Shown: piece by piece, positions 16,593 through 24,729 of the stretch
Numbering within the stretch: the first letter of the stretch is position 1
Layout of the letters: every line of letters starts with the position of its first letter
Source: Verrucomicrobiota bacterium
GTDB lineage: Bacteria; Verrucomicrobiota; Verrucomicrobiia; Opitutales; Opitutaceae
Assembly: GCA_023426435.1 (NCBI GenBank)
Contig: JAFAAS010000040.1
Location: 1-58,561 of the forward strand
DNA length: 58,561 nucleotides
Reading direction: 5' to 3'
The notes under the pieces: model-generated
What the model saw: only the letters and a program-made list of their open reading frames with translations
Told to the model about the DNA's origin: nothing
Databases searched by the model: none
Program-made: the position numbers and the translations under genes

Positions 16593-18293
16593 TCAGGAGG
16601 CTTGTTCGCGGACGACTTGGGTGGCGGGTTTGTCCTCGCGCAGGCCGAGGAAGACGGGGTGGCGCAGACGGTCGTCGTTCGTCCACTCGGTGAATTTGAT
16701 CTGTGCGACCATCACGGGTTTCACCCAATGGCAGCGCCGCATTTCGGCGGCGGTGACGCCGGCGCCGTAGCGGCCGGGGCGTTTGTCGGGGAGATCGGCG
16801 AACGGGCAGGTGTCGCTCGGGATTTTTTTGAATTCGGCGTGAAGCGAGCGGAGGAGTTTGGCGTTGAAGCCGGTGCCGACCTTGCCGGCGAACTTGAGTT
16901 GTTTGCCCTCGTAAACGCCGACGAGGAGCGCGCCGAAGTGGGTGCGGGAGCCGCCGGGCGGGGTGTAGCCGCCGATGACGAATTCCTGTTCGCGGTGGAG
17001 TTTGAGTTTGATCCACGCGCCGGAACGTTTGCCGGGTTCGTAGGTGGAGTCGGGGCGTTTGCCGATGAGGCCCTCGAGTCCGAGTTTTTTGGCTTGGGCG
17101 AGAAGTGTGTCGGGATCGTTGCCGAGGGAGGCGGAGTAGCGGAGGGCGGCGGGGGCGTCTTTGGCGAGGAGTTTTTCGAGGACGGCTTTGCGTTCGGTGA
17201 GCGGGAGCGATTGAAGGTTTTTTCCGTTCAGTTGGAGCAGATCGAAAACGTAGAAAAACAGGGGCGGGCGCGCGGTGCCGACGTCGTGGGCTTGGAGAAG
17301 TTGGAAGGAGGAGCGGCCCTTGTCGTCGAGGGCGACGATCTCGCCGTCGAGGATGACATCGGTGACATCGAGGGCGGAGACGGCTTCGAGGATCTCGGGA
17401 AATTTCTGGGCGAAGTCTTTGTTGTTGCGTGAAAGGAGGCGCGTGCCGTGGGTGTCGCGGAAGGCGATGGCGCGAAAGCCGTCAAATTTGATTTCGTAGA
17501 TCCAGTCGCCGGCGGGCGGGGAATCGACGAGGAGGGCTTTCATGGGTTCGATGAAAGCGCGCGTGGCTTTGGGGCGGGGACGGGAGGAGGTGCGCGAAGT
17601 TTTTTTCGCGGATGTTGCGTTGCGGCGCTCTCGGAGAGAGCGCCCTACCGGCGCGGCCGCGCCATTTTCGGCGGCGCGGGCGGCTTCGGCGATGGTGGCT
17701 TTGAAGGATTTGGGTTCCTTGCGGTTGGATTGCCAGACGCGGCCGGCGCCGCGGGCGAGTTGCTCCATGGATTTGCCGGAGAGGACGGAGGTGTCGTCCT
17801 GTTTTTTGGATACGGGCTTCATGTCCTCGCCGCCCTTGATGAGGAGCCATTCGTCGCCGCCGCGGAGTTGGACGAGATACCATTCGCCGCGGAGTTTTTT
17901 TCCGGTGAGGACGAAGTGGAGTTTCCCTTTTTCGAGATCTTTGGCGGGGGTGTCGGTGAGGGGTTTGAACGTGCCGCGGTCCCAGACCATGACGGTGCCG
18001 CCGCCGTATTGGCCCTTGGGGATGGTGCCTTCGAAATCGATGTAGGAGACGGGATGATCCTCGACGTGGACGGCGAGGCGGCGGTCGCCTTTTTTGTAGG
18101 GCACGCCCTTCGGCACGGCCCAGGATTTGAGGGTGCCGCCGATTTCGAGGCGGAAGTCGTAGTGGAGGCGGGAGGCGGCGTGTTTCTGGATGACGAAACG
18201 ATGGCCGGCGCCGGCGCCGCGTGGGGCGCGACCGCTTTTGGGTTCGGCGGTTTTCGAGAAATTTCGCTTACGGACGTATTCCTTGAGCGACAT
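16593..18293 (-). CDS. ligD: LigD-type 3'-phosphoesterase plus ATP-dependent DNA ligase
   Basis: A 566-aa protein. Residues about 20-170 form the LigD phosphoesterase domain (RFVIQKHAASRLHYDFRLE with the catalytic histidines, AVHVEDHPVSY, GTIPKGQYGGG). Residues about 250-560 form the ligase: EIKFDGFRAIAF contains the adenylated lysine (KFDG), DGEIVALD is motif III and GLIGKRPDS and WIKLKL are motifs IV-V. Together with the downstream polymerase gene it makes a bacterial NHEJ ligase; the partner Ku is not in this window. A REP hairpin (17625-17648) is read in frame in the linker between the two domains and codes for residues around GRSLRERR. Confidence 0.92.
   Translation of the reverse strand: MSLKEYVRKRNFSKTAEPKSGRAPRGAGAGHRFVIQKHAASRLHYDFRLEIGGTLKSWAVPKGVPYKKGDRRLAVHVEDHPVSYIDFEGTIPKGQYGGGTVMVWDRGTFKPLTDTPAKDLEKGKLHFVLTGKKLRGEWYLVQLRGGDEWLLIKGGEDMKPVSKKQDDTSVLSGKSMEQLARGAGRVWQSNRKEPKSFKATIAEAARAAENGAAAPVGRSLRERRNATSAKKTSRTSSRPRPKATRAFIEPMKALLVDSPPAGDWIYEIKFDGFRAIAFRDTHGTRLLSRNNKDFAQKFPEILEAVSALDVTDVILDGEIVALDDKGRSSFQLLQAHDVGTARPPLFFYVFDLLQLNGKNLQSLPLTERKAVLEKLLAKDAPAALRYSASLGNDPDTLLAQAKKLGLEGLIGKRPDSTYEPGKRSGAWIKLKLHREQEFVIGGYTPPGGSRTHFGALLVGVYEGKQLKFAGKVGTGFNAKLLRSLHAEFKKIPSDTCPFADLPDKRPGRYGAGVTAAEMRRCHWVKPVMVAQIKFTEWTNDDRLRHPVFLGLREDKPATQVVREQAS
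17625..17648 (-). repeat. REP-like hairpin, GTAG foot, inside ligD
   Basis: GCGCTCTC-GGA-GAGAGCGC followed by CCTAC, a perfect 8-bp stem. It falls in the low-complexity linker between phosphoesterase and ligase domains and keeps the frame open. Confidence 0.7.
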
Positions 18294-18351
18294 GGCGCTC
18301 GAGGATTGTCACGGCGGGGCGGGCGGGGGTTCCGTGGCGGGGAACCGGGAA

Positions 18352-18377
18352 GCGCGGTGGGGGCACCGCGCCTCCAT
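18352..18377 (-). repeat. REP (GGAG foot) between lacI-type gene and ligD
   Basis: GCGCGGTG-GGGG-CACCGCGC-CTCCAT. Its last base is the first base of the regulator's stop triplet as read on the plus strand. Confidence 0.85.
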
Positions 18378-19474
18378 CAGGCAACCTCGGTGGGTTCGGC
18401 GATGAGGGAGGGGCAGGAGGTGCCGTCGAACCAGGTTCCCTCGACGAAGGTGGTCGTGGGGATTTCGGGGATGCCGCGTTTGTTTTGCTGGAGTTGGCCG
18501 GCGAGGATTTCGACGGCGAGGCCGCCGACCGTCTGGTGATTCTGGCGGACGCCGGCCTTGGTGCCGCTGAAGTCTTCGAGGAACACGTCGACGAGCGAAA
18601 GATCGCGCGGGGCTTCGAGGCCGAGGGAGTGGAGCGCGGTTTGGACGAACGATTCCTTGCTGATGATGACGTCGGGCTTGTGGCGATCGAGCCACTTCTT
18701 GAAAGGAGCGATGTCGACTTCGGGCGAGGATTGTTCGTTGAGCCAGCGCTCGACGGGATGAGCGTCGGGAAACAGATACATCGGAACGCGCTCCTTGGCG
18801 GGAATCGTTTCCTGTTCGCAGAGGAAGCCGGCGGACCAGAGACGATCGACGGCGTGGTCCCAGCCGCGGTGCATGACGAAGCCGATGCGGCGGTAACCCT
18901 TGGCGATCACCTTTTGGACGGCGAGGCGGATGATGTCGCACTGGTTGTTGGTGACGTTGTGCAGGGCGGGCTGGTGGGGGAAGTAGTCGATCTTGACCGC
19001 GCTGAATTGCGACCAGTCGAAAAGGAGGGCGTCGCCGTTTTCGCGTCCGTGGGAGGCGATGATGACGCCGTTGATGCCGCGGGCGTTGAGGATGCGGCTG
19101 AGGCGGCCCTGGGTGAGGCCGGGCTCGCGCATCCAGAAGTGATCGAGGTTGAAGCCGATCTCCTTGGCCTTCGCGACGGCGCCGGCGTAGAACTCGGCGT
19201 GGGCGGTGGCGGATTTCCAGCCGAAGCGGGTGTTCCAGTTGGTGACGTAAGCGATGGTGGGTGGATTGCGGCGTGGCACGACCTGGCCGCGATAGGCGAC
19301 GAGCGCGCGCAGGAACGGGTCGGGGGCGTAGCCCATTTTTTGGGCGAGACTCTGGATGCGCTGGCGAGTGGATTCGGGCAGTCGGGGATGGTTGCGCAAC
19401 GCCAGCGAGACAGTGGTGACGTGCACGCCGGCCTGCCGTGCAACGTCGGCGAGAGTAACGCGACGTCCGTTCAT
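18377..19474 (-). CDS. LacI-family transcriptional regulator
   Basis: A 365-aa regulator: helix-turn-helix and hinge at residues 5-55 (VTLADVARQAGVHVTTVSLA, then LAQKMGYAPDPF), followed by a periplasmic-binding-protein-like effector domain (about 70-350; ARGINGVIIASHG, YRRIGFVMHRGWDHAVDRLW). It is divergent from the GH52 gene with a 244-bp spacer, so it is the natural candidate to control the xylan locus in response to a xylo-oligosaccharide; this is inferred from position. A candidate operator lies at 19513-19535. The ATG at 19474 starts five residues before the HTH. Confidence 0.9.
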   Translation of the reverse strand: MNGRRVTLADVARQAGVHVTTVSLALRNHPRLPESTRQRIQSLAQKMGYAPDPFLRALVAYRGQVVPRRNPPTIAYVTNWNTRFGWKSATAHAEFYAGAVAKAKEIGFNLDHFWMREPGLTQGRLSRILNARGINGVIIASHGRENGDALLFDWSQFSAVKIDYFPHQPALHNVTNNQCDIIRLAVQKVIAKGYRRIGFVMHRGWDHAVDRLWSAGFLCEQETIPAKERVPMYLFPDAHPVERWLNEQSSPEVDIAPFKKWLDRHKPDVIISKESFVQTALHSLGLEAPRDLSLVDVFLEDFSGTKAGVRQNHQTVGGLAVEILAGQLQQNKRGIPEIPTTTFVEGTWFDGTSCPSLIAEPTEVA

Positions 19475-19512
19475 AAGGGTAGGACGCGAGTTCGTCGCAA
19501 GGAACGCGTGCG

Positions 19513-19535
19513 CACAAGTCTATTGTTAGATTGTG
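19513..19535. promoter_or_regulatory. Candidate LacI-type operator
   Basis: CACAA-g-TCTA-ttgt-TAGA-TTGTG is an inverted repeat with one unpaired base in the left arm, located 39 bases upstream of the regulator start and 184 bases upstream of the GH52 start. Binding is not shown by the sequence; it is simply the best dyad in the divergent spacer. Confidence 0.3.
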
Positions 19536-19718
19536 TGGTTGATGGCGTCGTCTCGGCGCGAAAAGGACTTTCGGCGCGCTCCTTCGCGCCCTCGTTTACC
19601 CCCGCTTTCGATGGTGCGAAATGGAGTTCTCATGCAGAACGTTCGCCCTTGTGTTTCGTCGGTTTTGCGCCGGTTTCCGGGCGTTTCGTCGGCAACTTCA
19701 ACGGCTTCCTGAGCAACT

Positions 19719-21803
19719 GTGTCTTCAAATCCCGTGGTTGAAAGTTATCATACCCAGCATTCGCCCTTCGGGGCTTTTGCGAGCTTCACAATCGGCCTGG
19801 TGGATGCGCCGGGCGGATTTGGCCAATCTCTTCGCGGTGCGGCGAAGCAAAACGTGTATGTGGGCTATCGCGCGCCCTCGAAGTCGCAATGGCAGTTGCT
19901 GCCGTTTTTGACGCCGCCGAAGTCGCAGGAAGGGGCGTTTACCGGCGACACGACGGTGGTGCAGCCGCCGCGTGGATTCGATTCGTTGCGGCCGGAGAGT
20001 TATACGCGCACGCTAAATTGGGCGAGCGACACGTGGCGGGCGGATGAGTCGCGATTTGGGTTTTCGTTGTTGTCGCCGTTTGGCGAGGTGCCGGATCCGG
20101 CGAAGATGTCGAAGGCGGCGGCGCGGTTTCATCTAGCGCCGTTGATCACGGGCTGGATCGAATACGACAACCGTGGCGGGAAAGAAGACGTCGAGCTGAT
20201 CTTTGGCATTGGCAATGGCGACGACACGCTGCGGCCGCTGACCGATACGAAGGATTCGCTGCTCGGGTTCGCCGGTGGCACGGCGTATGGTTATGCGACG
20301 GTGCCGGCGAAAGGCGTCACGATGCGGCAGGGCTTCGATATTCTCGCGCCGAAGTTTCGCGATTATCGCGGATTGCTGGTGATTGCGGGCGAGAGCGCGT
20401 TGGTGTTCACGGTGCCGGCGGGGAAGCGGAAGCGTTTTCCGTTGGTGCTCGGGTTCTATCAAGACGGCGTGGTGACGACGGGGATCACGTCGAGCTTCCT
20501 TTACACGCGCTATTTCCGCGATCTGGAGGACGTGCTGGATTACGGACTCGAGCATTACGAGCGCTACGAGAAACTCGCGGCGCAGCGCGATCGGGAGCTG
20601 GCGAAGAGCCGGCTCGATGCGGATCAGAAGTTTCTAATCGCGCAAGCGACGCACAGTTATCTGGGCAGCAGCCAGCTGATGTGGGCGAAGAACAAGCCCC
20701 TCTACATGGTGAACGAAGGCGAGTATCGGATGGTCAATACCTTCGATCTCACGGTGGATCATGTGTTCTTCGAACTCGCGTGGCTGCCGTGGGGCGTGCG
20801 CGACGTGCTGGATCTGTTCGTGGATCGGTATTCGTATAAGGACCAGCTTGGGATTTCGTTCACGCACGACATGGGGGTGAACAACTTCTTCACGCCGCCG
20901 GGACGTTCGAGTTACGAGTGCGACGGGATCGAAGGCTGTTTCAGTCACATGACGATGGAGCAGTTGCTCAACTGGACCCTTACGGCGTGCACCTATGCGG
21001 AGCGGACGGGCGATTTGAAATGGCTGAAAGGGAAGCAGAAGATCCTGCTCGCGTGTGCGGAGAGCCTGCATCGCCGCGACGATCCCGATCCGAGGAAGCG
21101 CGACGGCGTGTTGAAGCACGATTCGGCGCGCGTCGGGGTGGGCGCGGAAATCACGACTTACGACAGCCTCGATGTGAGCCTCGGTCAGGCGCGCAACAAC
21201 CTCTATCTCGCGGTGAAGACGCTGGGAGCGTGGGTGTTGTTGGAGAAGGCTTTCCTGCGGCTTGGGCTCGCGAAAGCGTCGGCGGATGCGGCGGCGACGG
21301 CGAATCTGCTGGCGAACACGCTGACGACGAAGTTCGAAGCGGAGACGGGGTTTTTCCCGGCGGTGTTCGAGAAGAACAATCGTTCGCGGATTTTGCCGGC
21401 GGTGGAAGGCTTCATCTATCCGCTGTATTTGAATTATCGTGACGCGACGGATCGGAACGGCCGGTTCGCGCCCCTGTTCAAGTTGCTCAGCCAGCACATC
21501 AACCAAGCGCTGGTGCCGGGCATCTGCATCGACGAGCAATCGGGCGGTTGGAAGATGAGCAGCACGAGCACGAACACCTGGTTCAGCAAGATCGCGATCG
21601 CGCAGCACGTGATCCGGAAGATGTTCCCCGAGGCGATGACGGAGGCCGCGAAGAAAGGCGACCGCGTTCACGCCGACTGGCAGCGGACGCCGGGCTGCGG
21701 CGAGCACGCGATGTGCGACCAGATTCGCAGCGATTCAGGAATCGTTTGTGGCAGCCGCTACTATCCGCGCGGTGTTACGAACTACCTCTGGCTTTCCAAC
21801 TAG
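19719..21803 (+). CDS. Glycoside hydrolase family 52 beta-xylosidase
   Basis: A 694-aa protein that matches GH52 beta-xylosidases along its length as far as I recall the Geobacillus enzymes: HSPFGAFASFTIGL at the N-terminus, VNEGEYRMVNTFDLTVDH (the Glu of NEGEYR corresponds to the catalytic nucleophile), GISFTHDMGVNNFF, GCFSHMTMEQLLNW, AEITTYDSLDVSLGQARNN (region of the acid/base Asp) and the C-terminal GSRYYPRGVTNYLWL. The family releases xylose from the non-reducing end of xylo-oligosaccharides. No signal peptide, so it should act in the cytoplasm on sugars imported by the symporter downstream. Start is GTG at 19719, about 12 residues before the conserved HSPFGAF. A terminator follows. Confidence 0.92.
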   Translation: MSSNPVVESYHTQHSPFGAFASFTIGLVDAPGGFGQSLRGAAKQNVYVGYRAPSKSQWQLLPFLTPPKSQEGAFTGDTTVVQPPRGFDSLRPESYTRTLNWASDTWRADESRFGFSLLSPFGEVPDPAKMSKAAARFHLAPLITGWIEYDNRGGKEDVELIFGIGNGDDTLRPLTDTKDSLLGFAGGTAYGYATVPAKGVTMRQGFDILAPKFRDYRGLLVIAGESALVFTVPAGKRKRFPLVLGFYQDGVVTTGITSSFLYTRYFRDLEDVLDYGLEHYERYEKLAAQRDRELAKSRLDADQKFLIAQATHSYLGSSQLMWAKNKPLYMVNEGEYRMVNTFDLTVDHVFFELAWLPWGVRDVLDLFVDRYSYKDQLGISFTHDMGVNNFFTPPGRSSYECDGIEGCFSHMTMEQLLNWTLTACTYAERTGDLKWLKGKQKILLACAESLHRRDDPDPRKRDGVLKHDSARVGVGAEITTYDSLDVSLGQARNNLYLAVKTLGAWVLLEKAFLRLGLAKASADAAATANLLANTLTTKFEAETGFFPAVFEKNNRSRILPAVEGFIYPLYLNYRDATDRNGRFAPLFKLLSQHINQALVPGICIDEQSGGWKMSSTSTNTWFSKIAIAQHVIRKMFPEAMTEAAKKGDRVHADWQRTPGCGEHAMCDQIRSDSGIVCGSRYYPRGVTNYLWLSN

Positions 21804-21818
21804 AGATTCACCAAAAGA

Positions 21819-21846
21819 GCGGGCGCTCGGCCCGCGCGCTTTTTTT
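21819..21846 (+). terminator. Terminator after the GH52 gene
   Basis: GCGGGC-GCTCG-GCCCGC followed by GCGCTTTTTTT. It ends about 45 bases before the symporter start, so the symporter may have its own promoter or be read through. Confidence 0.65.
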
Positions 21847-21889
21847 CACGCAGCTTTCATCCACGTCCTGTTCTTCACCCCCGACCTCC

Positions 21890-23386
21890 ATGAGTCATTC
21901 AGCGAGTAAACTCTCCGTTACCGAGAAGATCGGCTACGGCCTCGGCGACGTCGCCACGAACTTCTTCTTCCAGTCGATGATTCTCTACCAAGCCCGTTTT
22001 TATACGGACACGGTGGGGCTCGCCCCGGCGATCGTCGGATGGATGTTTCTGATTGTCCGTCTGGCCGACGCGTTCGTCGATCCGGTGGTCGGCGCACTGG
22101 CCGATCGCACCAAGACGCGGTGGGGCAAGTTTCGTCCGTGGATCTTGTGGACGGCTCTGCCGTTCGGCGTGATTTTCTACTTCGTTTATGTCGCGCCGAA
22201 CTTCGGCATGCAGGGGAAGATCATCTACGCCTTTGTCACCTACAGTTTGATGATGGTGATCTATTCGGCGAACAACACGCCGTATGCCGCACTGATGGGT
22301 GTGATGACGCCGAACGTCAGCGAGCGGGCCAACATCGCCCGCTATCGTTTCGTCGCCGCTTTGATCGGGCAGTTCATCATCCAGGCGCTGGCGCTTCCGC
22401 TGGTCGACAAATTCGGCGCGGGCGACAGCGCCAAAGGCTGGGCGACGACGATGGCGATCTTCGGTGTGATCATCGTGGTGTGTAACATCATCGTCTTCTT
22501 CACGACGAAGGAACGCGTTCTTCCCAATCCCGAGCAGAAGCCCTCGATCAAGGAGGACATCAAGAACACCTGGGGCTGCAAACCCTGGCAGGCGATGTTC
22601 ATCCTGACGCTGGCGGTCTTCACGATGCTCGTCGTTCGCGGCACGTCGCTGAATTACCTGTTCACCTATTATCTCGATCCGGCGGCGATGACGCAGTTCG
22701 TCGACACGGTGGGTCTGGCCGCCGCGGCGACGGGCGGGGAGCCGTCGGGCTTCGCTTACGTGCTCGATTTGTTCGGCCTGCTGGTTCGCCCTGATAATTC
22801 GAATGCGCCGGCGGTGGCGTTCGCCTTTTTCCAGGTTCTCGGGTCGATCATCCAAATCATCGCGATTCCCTTCTCGAAGCCGTTGTCCGACCGCTTCGGC
22901 AAGAAAGCCGTGTTCATTGTCGGCATGAGCGTCACGATCATGGCCACGCTCGGCGTATTTCTGATCGGGCCGACCGACATGAATCTCATGTTCTGGCTCA
23001 GCATCATCTGGGGCTTGGGCTGGGGACCGACCGTTCCGCTGCTCTGGGTGATGATTGCGGACGTCGCGGATTATTCCGAGTGGCAGACTTCCCGCCGTGC
23101 GACGGGCTTCATGTATGCGGGCATCCTTTTCGCGTTGAAAGCCGGCCTCGGCTTGGGTGGCGCCGTGATCGGATGGATCATGGGCATGCACGGTTATGTT
23201 GCGAACGTCGTGCAGTCCGAGTCGGCGATGCTCGGCATTCGTTTGGGCGCTTCCGTCTATGCGGCGATTCCCATGCTGATCGCGCTCGGGTGCCTGATTG
23301 TGTATCCGATTGGCAAGGACTTGAATCTTCGGATTCAGAACGAACTCGAAGAACGCCGGAAGAAGTTCGGCGGCGCTTCGGCTTGA
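21890..23386 (+). CDS. GPH-family sugar:cation symporter (xyloside type)
   Basis: A 498-aa MFS protein of the glycoside-pentoside-hexuronide:cation family: SVTEKIGYGLGDVATNFFFQ is the family's N-terminal signature, followed by IVRLADAFVDPVVGALADRTKTRWGKFRPWIL with the conserved acidic and basic residues, and MIADVADYSEWQTSRRATG near the C-terminus. Between the fifth helix pair of the second half lies an insertion of about 35 residues. Position between GH52 and GH8 genes points to xylo-oligosaccharide uptake (inference). The ATG at 21890 precedes the family motif by 9 residues. A terminator follows at 23417. Confidence 0.9.
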   Translation: MSHSASKLSVTEKIGYGLGDVATNFFFQSMILYQARFYTDTVGLAPAIVGWMFLIVRLADAFVDPVVGALADRTKTRWGKFRPWILWTALPFGVIFYFVYVAPNFGMQGKIIYAFVTYSLMMVIYSANNTPYAALMGVMTPNVSERANIARYRFVAALIGQFIIQALALPLVDKFGAGDSAKGWATTMAIFGVIIVVCNIIVFFTTKERVLPNPEQKPSIKEDIKNTWGCKPWQAMFILTLAVFTMLVVRGTSLNYLFTYYLDPAAMTQFVDTVGLAAAATGGEPSGFAYVLDLFGLLVRPDNSNAPAVAFAFFQVLGSIIQIIAIPFSKPLSDRFGKKAVFIVGMSVTIMATLGVFLIGPTDMNLMFWLSIIWGLGWGPTVPLLWVMIADVADYSEWQTSRRATGFMYAGILFALKAGLGLGGAVIGWIMGMHGYVANVVQSESAMLGIRLGASVYAAIPMLIALGCLIVYPIGKDLNLRIQNELEERRKKFGGASA

Positions 23387-23416
23387 TCGGGCGCTGCGCG
23401 CTTTGAAAAAAAACGG

Positions 23417-23447
23417 AGCCGCGGCGAGACTGCCGCGGCTTTGTTGT
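23417..23447 (+). terminator. Terminator after the symporter gene
   Basis: Perfect 9-bp stem AGCCGCGGC / GCCGCGGCT (23417-23425 with 23432-23440), six-base loop, followed by TTGTTGT. An unpaired A8 run precedes it. Confidence 0.7.
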
Positions 23448-23490
23448 CTCTTTCGCAACTTCAACGGATTTCCCTCGTCCGACTTTGATC

Positions 23491-24729
23491 ATGAGAAAAC
23501 TCTTCGGCTGCGTTTTCCTCGCTTCGGTTTTCGTCGCGGTGTCCGCGACTTCGGTCCGCGCTGCTGCTTCGCAAGGTGCGGCGGCGACCGGGCAATATCG
23601 CAATCTGTTCAAGGAATATCTTGGCAAGAGCGATGCCGAGATCGACGCGAAGGTGAAGGCGGCGTTCCAGCAGTTGTTCTACGGCGACGAGAACTCGCAG
23701 CGGCTTTATTACGAAGTGCCGGGTGAGATGGCGTATGTGCCGGACATCCATAACAACGACGTCCGCAGCGAAGGATTGTCCTATGGAATGATGATCGCGG
23801 TGCAGATGGACCGGCAGAAGGAGTTCAACGCGATTTGGAAGTATGCGAAGCATTACATGTTTTATGAGGCGGGCCCGTTGGGCGGGTATTTTGCGTGGCA
23901 CACGGCATTCGATGGGCGGCGGTTGAGTCCGGGGCCGGCGCCGGACGGCGAGGAGTGGTTTGTGATGGCGTTGTTTTTCGCGTCGCATCGCTGGGGCGAT
24001 GGCGAAGGGATTTTCAACTACAGCCAGGAAGCGCAGACGCTGCTGCGCACGATGTTGCACAAGGACGAGGATCCGGAGCGCGGGCGGGTGACCAACATGT
24101 TTCATCGCGAGGCAAAGCAGATCGTGTTCACGCCGCATCCTCCGGGATCGGAGTTTTCGGATCCCTCGTATCATGTTCCGGCCTACACGGAGCTGTGGGC
24201 GAAGTGGGCGGCGGATCCGGCGGATCGCGCGTTCATGGCGGAGGTGACGAAGACGAGCCGCGAGCTGTTCAAGAAAGCGGCGCATCCGAAGACGGGGTTG
24301 ATGCCGGATTATTCGAATTTCGATGGCACGCCCCGGAAGACGCCGTGGGGGAATCACGACGATTTTCGTTACGACGCGTGGCGGACGCTTTCGAATCCGG
24401 CGCTCGATTGGTCGTGGTGGGCGGCGGACCCGTGGCAGGTGGAGCAGAGCAATCGCGTGTTGAAGTTTCTCGCGTCGCACGGCGAAAACATTCCCGACCG
24501 TTACAAGATCGACGGCACGCCGGTATCGACGGACGTGAACACGCCGGGATTGATCGCGATGGCGGCGACGGCGGCGCTGGCGGCGGATCGCGAGATCGGG
24601 CAGCCGTTTGTGCAGCGGCTGTGGGACATGAAAGTGCCGGAAGGGCGGAAGCGGTATTATGACGGGCTGCTCACGATGATCGCGTTGTTGGAGGTGAGCG
24701 GGAAGTTTCAGATTTATTGGCCGAAATGA
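23491..24729 (+). CDS. GH8 exo-oligoxylanase-like enzyme, copy 1 (exported)
   Basis: A 412-aa protein with signal peptide (KLFGCVFLASVFVAVSATSVRA) and a GH8 (alpha/alpha)6 barrel: YRNLFKEYLGKSDAEID, DVRSEGLSYGMMIAVQMDR (general acid Glu), APDGEEWFVMALFFASHRWG, FSDPSYHVPAYTELWAKWA and FRYDAWRTLSNPALDW (region of the catalytic base Asp). By recalled alignment it is closest to the Bacillus reducing-end xylose-releasing exo-oligoxylanase (Rex). In the place of the Rex loop with Leu-His-Pro this protein has VNTPG, so strict exo specificity is open. The ATG at 23491 is used; a TTG two codons earlier is also in frame. The stop overlaps the ATG of the second GH8 gene. Confidence 0.9.
   Translation: MRKLFGCVFLASVFVAVSATSVRAAASQGAAATGQYRNLFKEYLGKSDAEIDAKVKAAFQQLFYGDENSQRLYYEVPGEMAYVPDIHNNDVRSEGLSYGMMIAVQMDRQKEFNAIWKYAKHYMFYEAGPLGGYFAWHTAFDGRRLSPGPAPDGEEWFVMALFFASHRWGDGEGIFNYSQEAQTLLRTMLHKDEDPERGRVTNMFHREAKQIVFTPHPPGSEFSDPSYHVPAYTELWAKWAADPADRAFMAEVTKTSRELFKKAAHPKTGLMPDYSNFDGTPRKTPWGNHDDFRYDAWRTLSNPALDWSWWAADPWQVEQSNRVLKFLASHGENIPDRYKIDGTPVSTDVNTPGLIAMAATAALAADREIGQPFVQRLWDMKVPEGRKRYYDGLLTMIALLEVSGKFQIYWPK

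Noticed and set aside
15670..18293. A frameshifted single LigD gene
   Set aside because: Polymerase and PE-ligase genes each have a proper start and stop, are five bases apart and the domain order (ligase first) differs from a simple break of the usual fusion.
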